Shown: piece by piece, positions 12,700 to 18,424 of the stretch | Layout: every line of letters begins with the position of its first letter | Numbering within the stretch: position 1 is the stretch's first letter | NCBI GenBank assembly: GCA_040513115.1 | Contig: JBEVDW010000414.1 | Location: forward strand, 1-18,424 | DNA from: DATELY01 sp040513115 | Lineage (GTDB): Bacteria; Pseudomonadota; Gammaproteobacteria; Steroidobacterales; Steroidobacteraceae | DNA length: 18,424 nt | Reading direction: 5' to 3' | Position numbers and translations under genes: made by a program | Notes under the pieces: model-generated | What the model was told of the DNA's origin: nothing | What the model saw: only the letters and a program-made list of their open reading frames with translations | Databases searched by the model: none

Positions 12700-14772
12700 T
12701 CAGTTCACTTCGCTGAAACGCCTCATCAGCATTCCTTGGGCCGACACCGCTGGTCCATCGCTGGACTGACGCGCGTACGTTCCGTTGGGAAGTAATATCC
12801 ACGCTTGAGTGTTATCGGCGAGATACATCTCAAGGTCAGAGATGATCCGTTCGCGGTGCTCCTTGCGCTCGATGGGGAATGCGACCTCGATGCGGCGGAA
12901 GAAATTGCGCTCCATCCAATCTGCGCTCGCGCCGAAAATCTCCGATCGCCCGTCATTGTGAAAGTAAAAAACGCGGGAATGCTCGAGGAAACGACCCACG
13001 ATTGAGCGCACACGGATGTTCTCGGAAATACCGCGCACGCCAGGCCGAAGCGCGCAGATCCCACGCACGATGAGATCGATCTTCACGCCGGCCATCGAAG
13101 CGGAGTAAAGGGCTTGAATCATCTGCGGCTCGATGAGTGCATTCATCTTCGCAATGATTCGAGCGGGCCTTCCAGCGCGTGCAATCTCCGCTTCGCGACG
13201 GGTTTTCTCCAGCAGAGAATCATGCAAGGTGAACGGGGACTGCAGGATCTTGTGCATGGTCGCAACGCGCGTTGGGCTCGTGAGCTGCAGGAACAACTCG
13301 TGCAAGTCGTTCCCCATGGCTTCATCGCACGTGAACAGGCCGTAATCCGTGTAAACGCGAGCCGTGTTCGGATGGTAATTGCCGGTGCCGAAATGGCAGT
13401 AGCGCACCAGCTTTCCGTTCTCACGTCGCACGACCATGATGAGCTTTGCGTGCGTCTTGTAGCCCACCACACCGTACATGACGTGAGCGCCCGCTTCTTG
13501 CAAACGCGTTGCGAGTGCGATGTTCGCAGCCTCATCGAAGCGCGCCATGAGCTCGATGATGACGGTGACTTCCTTGCCCGCTCGTGCGGCCTGCACGAGC
13601 GCATCCACAATAGGTGACTCGGGACCGGTGCGGTACAGCGTTTGCTTGATTGCCAACACTGAGGAATCGGAACCCGCTTGCCGTACGAAATCGATGACGG
13701 GGGCGAAGGATTGATAGGGATGATGGAGCAGGACGTCTTGTTCGCGGGTCACCGTAAACAGGTCTTCCTTCATCAGGAACGGCCGCGGTATCGCCGGCGT
13801 GAACGCAGGGTACTTGAGGTCCGGCCGATCGATGAGGTCGTAGATCGATGCCAGTCGATTGAGGTTCACGGGACCAGCGACTTGGTACAGATCGTCGCGC
13901 GTTAGCGCGAAGTGCTTCAGCAAGAAAGTCGAGATGTCATCAGGGCACTCCAATGAGGTTTCCAATCGCACTGCGGCGCCATAGCGACGTTGAGCCAATT
14001 CGCCTTCGATGGCCCGCAACAGATCATCCACTTCTTCATCGTCCACAAAGAGGTCGCTGTTGCGTGTGACTCGAAACTGCCACGCCCCCACCACGCTCAT
14101 GCCACTGAATAGGTGCGTAATGAACGTGGAGATGACGGCCGATAAAAAGACGAAGTGCGTCACGTTGGGAGCGTCGGGCGAATTCGGCAGACGAATGATC
14201 CGCGGCAGCGAGCGAGGTACCTGTACAACTGCCAGTTCCGCATCGCGTCCGAACGCGTCCTTGCCCTCGAGCCGCACGATGAAGTTGAGGCTCTTGTTCT
14301 GAATGCGCGGAAATGGACGGGCCGGGTCGAGTCCGAGCGGCGTGAGAACTGGCTCCACCTCTTGAGCGAAGTACTCACTCAACCAGTCGAGCTGCGACGG
14401 AGTGAAGGTCTTGGCATTCACAAACTGGATGTTGTGGGTGCCCAGCGCCGGGAAGACGAGTTGATTCAGCAGAGAATATTGATCAGTGACCAGAGCAGAG
14501 GCGCGTTGGTGAATCGCGCTCAGTTGCTCGGGCACTGTCATGCCATCCGGTCCGCCACCGGAGGAGCCCAGCTCTAAACGCTGCTTGAGGCCGGCCACCC
14601 GGATCTCGAAGAACTCATCGAGGTTTGCGCATGAGATGCAAAGGAAACGAACCCGCTCCAGCAGGGGAAGCGATTCATCGTGTGCCTGTGCCAGGACGCG
14701 CTGATTGAAGTCTAGAAACGAAAGCTCACGATTGATGTAGTGCTCGGGAGCTTTGAGATTGATATCGAGCAT
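12700..14772 (-). CDS. ppk1: Polyphosphate kinase 1
   Basis: PPK1 polymerises the gamma-phosphate of ATP into polyphosphate through a phosphohistidine. The protein has 690 residues, matching E. coli Ppk (688). The N-terminal domain starts YINRELSFLDFNQRVL (12-27) and SCANLDEFFEIRVAGLKQR (47-65). The catalytic half contains HPYQSFAPVIDFVRQA (351-366), IKQTLYRTG (375-383), IIELMARFDEAANI (405-418) and YKTHAKLI (438-445), whose His441 should be the phosphorylated residue. A second conserved His598 lies in RFLEHSRVFYF. No residue appears lost. The ATG at 14770-14772 gives the usual MxxxxLxxPExYINRE start. It lies 94 bp downstream of the M23 peptidase gene on the same strand, so cotranscription is possible. 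I saw no convincing Pho box in the gap. Confidence 0.97.
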   Translation of the reverse strand: MLDINLKAPEHYINRELSFLDFNQRVLAQAHDESLPLLERVRFLCISCANLDEFFEIRVAGLKQRLELGSSGGGPDGMTVPEQLSAIHQRASALVTDQYSLLNQLVFPALGTHNIQFVNAKTFTPSQLDWLSEYFAQEVEPVLTPLGLDPARPFPRIQNKSLNFIVRLEGKDAFGRDAELAVVQVPRSLPRIIRLPNSPDAPNVTHFVFLSAVISTFITHLFSGMSVVGAWQFRVTRNSDLFVDDEEVDDLLRAIEGELAQRRYGAAVRLETSLECPDDISTFLLKHFALTRDDLYQVAGPVNLNRLASIYDLIDRPDLKYPAFTPAIPRPFLMKEDLFTVTREQDVLLHHPYQSFAPVIDFVRQAGSDSSVLAIKQTLYRTGPESPIVDALVQAARAGKEVTVIIELMARFDEAANIALATRLQEAGAHVMYGVVGYKTHAKLIMVVRRENGKLVRYCHFGTGNYHPNTARVYTDYGLFTCDEAMGNDLHELFLQLTSPTRVATMHKILQSPFTLHDSLLEKTRREAEIARAGRPARIIAKMNALIEPQMIQALYSASMAGVKIDLIVRGICALRPGVRGISENIRVRSIVGRFLEHSRVFYFHNDGRSEIFGASADWMERNFFRRIEVAFPIERKEHRERIISDLEMYLADNTQAWILLPNGTYARQSSDGPAVSAQGMLMRRFSEVN

Positions 14773-14866
14773 CGTCTGGACTCACTGGTGATGGTCCGAG
14801 GATACATCGACACTTTGGGCGCTTGTGTTACAGCGAATCGCCTACACGAGCCAGCGCCACAAGAAC

Positions 14867-16255
14867 TCAGCTTCTGCTGCGGGTGCCGAGCCCTTCCTCG
14901 CCCGACCCACTGGCAACCATACCGCCAGACCGCGCTCGATCCAGCTCGGTCAGCATTCGGCCGGCGGCGCTCTCGAATTGCTGACGGTACTCGGGTGGGA
15001 TTGGCAGCGCCTGCGGAAGCGGCACGGTCCTTGGGTTCTTGTGCACGCCATTGACGCGATATTCATAGTGCAAGTGGGGGCCCGTCGCAGCGCCGGTGCT
15101 ACCGACGAAGCCAATCGTTTCGCCCTGACGCACACGTCTGCCTTGCCGCATGGGTTGCGCAAAGCGGGACATATGCCCGTACAGCGTCGAGACGCCACCG
15201 CCGTGTTCGAGAATCACCACACGGCCGTACCCGCCCTGCGTTCCCGCAAATGCTACCCGCCCCTCGCCAGCCGCCTTGATGACGGTCCCGGTGGGGGCGG
15301 CGTAATCCACGCCCTTATGCGCTCGGATCGTGTTCAGGATTGGATGTCGGCGGTAGGGATTGAAATCAGAGCTCACCCGCGTGAAATCCAGCGGCGCACG
15401 CAGGAACTGACGGCGCATGCTACGGCCATCCGGTGCAAAGTAATCAGCAATCTTGCCGTCGGCAGATTCGAAGCGGACGGCCCGATGGAGCTTGCCGGCG
15501 CTGGTGAAGTCTGCGGCGAGGATCTTGCCGTCGGCCACGTACTCCCCATCGCGGAACTTCTGCTCGTACAGGACCGTGAATTGATCGCCCGGCTGAATGT
15601 CGAGGGCAAAGTCGATGTCCCAGCCGAAGACCTCATTAGCGAGTTTCAGGATGACCTCGGGGCTGAGACCGGCCGCACGAGCCGCCACGAACAGCGACGA
15701 ATCGATCGTGCCGTGAGCTTCTGCTGTACGGATCTCCAGCGGCGTCTCGATGACCTTCGCGGAAAAACCGTCATCCGCGCGAGTAACGGACAGTATCTCT
15801 GTGTCGCTGATGCGCTGCTTGAGAGCACTGACGATGCCGTTCTCGTGGACAAAGGTAATGAGGTCGCCTGGGCGCAATCGATCGAGACTCTCGCGCACAC
15901 CCGGCAGGTTTCGAATGTCCGCCAAATCCCCAAGACTCAGGTCGAGGTGCCGGAAAATGCGGTCCATCGTGTCGTTCTGACGCACGACGAACTCGATGGT
16001 ATGGCCCAATACGGGATCGGGTTGGGCAACTTGAGCTGGGGCGAGGGGTGCCACTTCTGCCACGGGTTCGCCTGCGGGCTGCACTGCCTCAATGGCAGCT
16101 GGAGGAGTGCTCGGAGTGTCGACAAGCTTGTACGCTACGACCCCGCCAAAGAGCGGGAGAGCTAGTCCGGAGACGAGCCAGCGCGCGTGACTCAAGGTGC
16201 CGGCTCGTTCGGCAGCCGGCTTATAGTCCAGCGCGATGTTGGATTCGCGTCTCAC
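14867..16255 (-). CDS. M23 family murein DD-endopeptidase (MepM/OapA-like)
   Basis: This should be a periplasmic zinc peptidase that cuts peptide cross-links in peptidoglycan. The 462-residue protein has a cytoplasmic tail, one N-terminal membrane span (about 26-44), a Pro/Ala/Val-rich linker, an OapA/LysM-like domain (about 85-165, IEFVVRQNDTMDRIFRHLDL), a second domain (180-290) and the M23 domain (305-410). Zinc ligands are intact: His313 and Asp317 in RAHKGVDYAAPTG, and His394/His396 in GPHLHYEYRVNG. FNPYRRHPILNT (298-309) is typical of this subgroup. The start is a GTG at 16253-16255 with a weak ribosome site; a TTG shortly before the span is an alternative. A good promoter candidate lies upstream. 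It is divergent from tyrS. Its nearness to a bactofilin gene may be functional. Confidence 0.93.
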   Translation of the reverse strand: MRRESNIALDYKPAAERAGTLSHARWLVSGLALPLFGGVVAYKLVDTPSTPPAAIEAVQPAGEPVAEVAPLAPAQVAQPDPVLGHTIEFVVRQNDTMDRIFRHLDLSLGDLADIRNLPGVRESLDRLRPGDLITFVHENGIVSALKQRISDTEILSVTRADDGFSAKVIETPLEIRTAEAHGTIDSSLFVAARAAGLSPEVILKLANEVFGWDIDFALDIQPGDQFTVLYEQKFRDGEYVADGKILAADFTSAGKLHRAVRFESADGKIADYFAPDGRSMRRQFLRAPLDFTRVSSDFNPYRRHPILNTIRAHKGVDYAAPTGTVIKAAGEGRVAFAGTQGGYGRVVILEHGGGVSTLYGHMSRFAQPMRQGRRVRQGETIGFVGSTGAATGPHLHYEYRVNGVHKNPRTVPLPQALPIPPEYRQQFESAAGRMLTELDRARSGGMVASGSGEEGLGTRSRS

Positions 16256-16288
16256 GGTGTTACGTCCAGTTGGTGCTCAAGGGTCGAA

Positions 16289-16317
16289 GTTTTAGAGACA
16301 GGTCGCGGGCGCGTCAA
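16289..16317 (-). promoter_or_regulatory. Candidate sigma-70 promoter for the M23 peptidase gene
   Basis: On the minus strand TTGACG (16317-16312) and TAAAAC (16294-16289) are separated by 17 bp. Matches are 5 and 4 of 6. The start point would be near 16282, leaving about 27 nt before the GTG. Confidence 0.5.
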
Positions 16318-16422
16318 CCCGCCTCAAGCGCTCATCGCGTTAAGCCGGCATCCTCGATCCCGGTCGAACGGCGTGAGATGGCATCCTAGAGCACCTGAAT
16401 TCATCGTCATTTGACTTAGCTC

Positions 16423-17631
16423 ATGAAATCGCCAGAAGAACAGCTGATCGAAATCAAACGGGGAGTCTCCGAGCTGTTAACAGAAGGGGAGCTGCGCAAG
16501 AAACTCGGGCGCGGCGTGCCTTTGCGTATCAAGGCCGGCTTCGATCCCACGGCTCCGGACCTTCACCTGGGGCACACGGTCCTGATCAACAAAATGCGCA
16601 CTTTTCAGGATTTCGGTCACGATGTGATTTTCTTGATCGGAGATTTCACCGGCCTCATAGGAGATCCGACGGGACGGAATGCGACTCGTCCGGCGCTTAC
16701 CCCGGACGCTGTGCAGGCGAACGCTGCTACGTACGCAGAGCAAATCTTCAAAATTCTCGACAGGGATCGGACGCGCATCGAGTTCAACTCCCATTGGATG
16801 GGTCCGATGTCGGCTGCCGGGCTGATACAGCTCGCCGGCAAGCACACGGTCGCTCGCATGCTCGAGCGGGATGACTTCCACAAACGATACAAGTCCGGCC
16901 AGCCCATCGCGATCCACGAGTTCTTGTACCCCTTGGTTCAGGGCTACGACTCGGTTGCGCTGCGTGCCGATGTTGAGCTTGGCGGCACAGATCAGAAGTT
17001 CAATCTGCTGGTGGGCAGGCAACTCCAAGAGTCTGCCGATGCGGAGCCGCAGGTCGTGATCACGATGCCACTGCTCGAGGGTCTCGACGGCGTGAACAAA
17101 ATGTCGAAGAGCCTTGGCAACTACATCGGAGTTACGGAGACGCCCGACGACATGTTCGGCAAGTTGATGTCGGTATCGGATGAATTGATGTGGCGCTACT
17201 TCGATCTGCTGTCATTCAGACCATCATCGGACATCGCCAAACTGAAGCAGGAAGTCAGCGATGGCAGAAATCCTCGGGACATCAAGTTCGAGCTGGGTCA
17301 CGAGATTGTGAGTCGATTTCATTCGCCAAGTGCAGCCTCCGCTGCTCGAGAGAGCTTCATCGCGCGTTTTCAGAAGGGCCAAATACCTGAAAACATAGAC
17401 TCTCGAGAGATAGTTATTGAGGGAGAAACAATCGGCATCCCACTTCTTCTGAAGCAAGCCGGACTCATCGCAAGTACATCCGCCGCACATCGGCTCATCG
17501 AGCAAGGAGGTGTGCGTATCGATGGTGAGAAATTGACTGACGCGAAACGCGCGATACCTGTAAACGAGGTTCATCTATTTCAAGTGGGCAAGCGCGAGTT
17601 CATGCGAATAGCCGTTCGCCGCGCGTCATAG
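16423..17631 (+). CDS. tyrS: Tyrosyl-tRNA synthetase
   Basis: A class I aminoacyl-tRNA synthetase that charges tRNA-Tyr. The 402-residue length and sequence fit the TyrZ-like bacterial subgroup found in Pseudomonas-type genomes. Seen: GFDPTAPDLHLGH (39-51) with the HIGH motif as HLGH (48-51), FLIGDFTGLIGDPTGRN (70-86), VELGGTDQKFNLLVGRQLQ (184-202), and the KMSKS loop intact at 226-230. Residues from about 335 to 400 form an S4 RNA-binding domain (SAAHRLIEQGGVRIDGEKL). The ATG at 16423 lacks a visible ribosome site. The last ~250 bp look less GC-rich than the flanking genes by eye. It lies directly upstream of the rRNA operon, as in Pseudomonas as I recall. The 167-bp gap shared with the divergent peptidase gene holds no T-box and no clear plus-strand promoter. 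Confidence 0.97.
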   Translation: MKSPEEQLIEIKRGVSELLTEGELRKKLGRGVPLRIKAGFDPTAPDLHLGHTVLINKMRTFQDFGHDVIFLIGDFTGLIGDPTGRNATRPALTPDAVQANAATYAEQIFKILDRDRTRIEFNSHWMGPMSAAGLIQLAGKHTVARMLERDDFHKRYKSGQPIAIHEFLYPLVQGYDSVALRADVELGGTDQKFNLLVGRQLQESADAEPQVVITMPLLEGLDGVNKMSKSLGNYIGVTETPDDMFGKLMSVSDELMWRYFDLLSFRPSSDIAKLKQEVSDGRNPRDIKFELGHEIVSRFHSPSAASAARESFIARFQKGQIPENIDSREIVIEGETIGIPLLLKQAGLIASTSAAHRLIEQGGVRIDGEKLTDAKRAIPVNEVHLFQVGKREFMRIAVRRAS

Positions 17632-17640
17632 CGCACACAA

Positions 17641-17690
17641 ACTTCAGTACAAAAAATCGTTTCAACAGCTTGTACTTCTTCGGCTCACTT
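17641..17690 (+). promoter_or_regulatory. AT-rich UP-element-like tract upstream of rrn P1
   Basis: The 50 bp before the P1 -35 include an A6 tract (17651-17656) and T-rich runs, clearly more AT-rich than the surroundings. This is where rrn promoters carry UP elements for RNA polymerase alpha subunits and Fis sites. Individual sites cannot be called. Confidence 0.4.
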
Positions 17691-17696
17691 TTGGTG

Positions 17697-17724
17697 TTGA
17701 CAGTGCAGTTTCGGTGAGTAGACT
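17697..17724 (+). promoter_or_regulatory. rRNA operon promoter P1
   Basis: TTGACA (17697-17702, perfect -35) and TAGACT (17719-17724) are spaced by 16 bp, the short spacing typical of rrn P1 promoters. GCGCC follows the -10, the GC-rich discriminator expected for stringent (ppGpp) and growth-rate control. The start point would be near 17731. Confidence 0.75.
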
Positions 17725-17795
17725 GCGCCACCTCTTGCGGGGCCCAGCACGCGCTGGACCGGCTAAAAAATCGACCGAAACTCTCGCCACGAGGG

Positions 17796-17825
17796 TTGAC
17801 GAAGAGAAAGAAAGCCGGATACAGT
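17796..17825 (+). promoter_or_regulatory. Candidate rRNA operon promoter P2
   Basis: TTGACG (17796-17801) and TACAGT (17820-17825) are separated by 18 bp, about 100 bp after P1. This mirrors the tandem P1/P2 layout of enteric rrn operons. Start near 17832, just before the boxB hairpin. Weaker than P1. Confidence 0.5.
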
Positions 17826-17835
17826 TCCGCTTCTG

Positions 17836-17892
17836 CCCAGCCCGAGCGTCTGGGTCGCTCTTTAAAAACTGAAACAGGTAATTTGTGTGGGG
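17836..17892 (+). promoter_or_regulatory. rrn leader antitermination elements boxB, boxA and boxC
   Basis: CCCAG (17836-17840) and CTGGG (17850-17854) form a boxB-like hairpin. GCTCTTTAAAAA (17857-17868) matches boxA, the NusB/NusE binding site. TGTGTGGGG (17884-17892) matches boxC. Order and spacing agree with E. coli rrn leaders, where they let RNA polymerase ignore terminators during rRNA synthesis. Confidence 0.75.
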
Positions 17893-17992
17893 ACTCGTGT
17901 CGGTCGTTGCAAAACGCAACATCGATGATGAGTTACCAATTAGCCAGTAAAGCTGGTTGGGACACTCGCTTCAATTAAGGTCTAACAGCCTT

Positions 17993-18424
<432 letters not shown>

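Larger units (their letters stand above)
17632..17992 (+). other. Intergenic region and rRNA leader between tyrS and 16S
   Basis: This 361-bp stretch holds no gene. The short open frames in it show no protein-like features. It contains an AT-rich tract, P1 and P2, boxB/boxA/boxC, a small hairpin GTTGC-AAAAC-GCAAC (17906-17920) and a second imperfect stem with CCAG/CTGG around 17930-17960. The last two probably belong to precursor rRNA folding and processing. No clear terminator for tyrS is visible before P1. Confidence 0.8.

Noticed and set aside
14773..14866. Pho box in front of ppk1
   Set aside because: One CTGTAAC half-match exists on the minus strand, but the second direct repeat is not convincing.
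14825..16165. 446-codon plus-strand open frame opposite the M23 peptidase
   Set aside because: The minus strand has the intact zinc-ligand motifs and membrane anchor of an M23 peptidase. The plus-strand product looks like no family.
17662..17978. Short open frames in the rRNA leader on both strands
   Set aside because: The region is explained by promoters and antitermination boxes, and the frames have no protein-like features.

Overview
The window is a GC-rich chromosomal segment from a gammaproteobacterium. It ends in the first ~430 nt of a 16S rRNA gene. The 16S text, together with the gene order hemJ / membrane coiled-coil protein / bactofilin / erpA / M23 peptidase / tyrS / 16S (which I recall from Pseudomonas-like genomes), fits the Steroidobacter/Nevskia side of the Gammaproteobacteria. 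The family-level call is a guess; the class-level call is firm. Nothing looks mobile: I see no transposase, integrase, phage gene, CRISPR array or tRNA. Nearly all of the sequence is ordinary, intact, densely packed genes.

Layout. 1-628 (minus): pdxH, vitamin B6 oxidase, cut by the left edge. 734-1222 (+): a small exported protein rich in Arg/His/Tyr/Asp with a tandem 33-bp repeat. 1312-3503 (+): a bifunctional chorismate mutase/prephenate dehydrogenase (tyrA) joined by a 1-nt stop/start overlap to a diguanylate cyclase. 3582-7300 (+): a complete ferric-iron ABC transporter (lipoprotein, permease, ATPase) behind a probable Fur box. 7308-8291 (minus): a FecCD/BtuC-type permease without its usual partners. 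8395-8970 (+): rppH, RNA pyrophosphohydrolase. 8981-9397 (minus): hemJ, protoporphyrinogen oxidase. 9553-10702 (+): a membrane coiled-coil protein and a bactofilin. 10775-11134 (+): erpA, iron-sulfur insertion. 11200-12699 (+): ppx, facing 12700-14772 (minus): ppk1, the two polyphosphate enzymes tail to tail. 14867-16255 (minus): an M23 murein endopeptidase. 16423-17631 (+): tyrS. 17632-17992: rRNA promoter region and leader with tandem promoters and boxB/boxA/boxC. 17993 to the end: 16S rRNA.

Themes. Iron recurs: Fur-type site, ferric transporter, FecCD permease, HemJ, ErpA. Signalling nucleotides and polymers recur: c-di-GMP synthase, polyphosphate kinase and phosphatase, RppH. Cell-shape genes (bactofilin, membrane coiled-coil protein, M23 peptidase) lie close together. 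I found no convincing undescribed system. The points most worth a second look are the tyrA/cyclase coupling, a perfect hairpin that captures the ribosome binding site of the membrane coiled-coil gene, the repeat-bearing exported protein, the bactofilin/coiled-coil pair, and three convergent gene junctions with almost no intergenic DNA.
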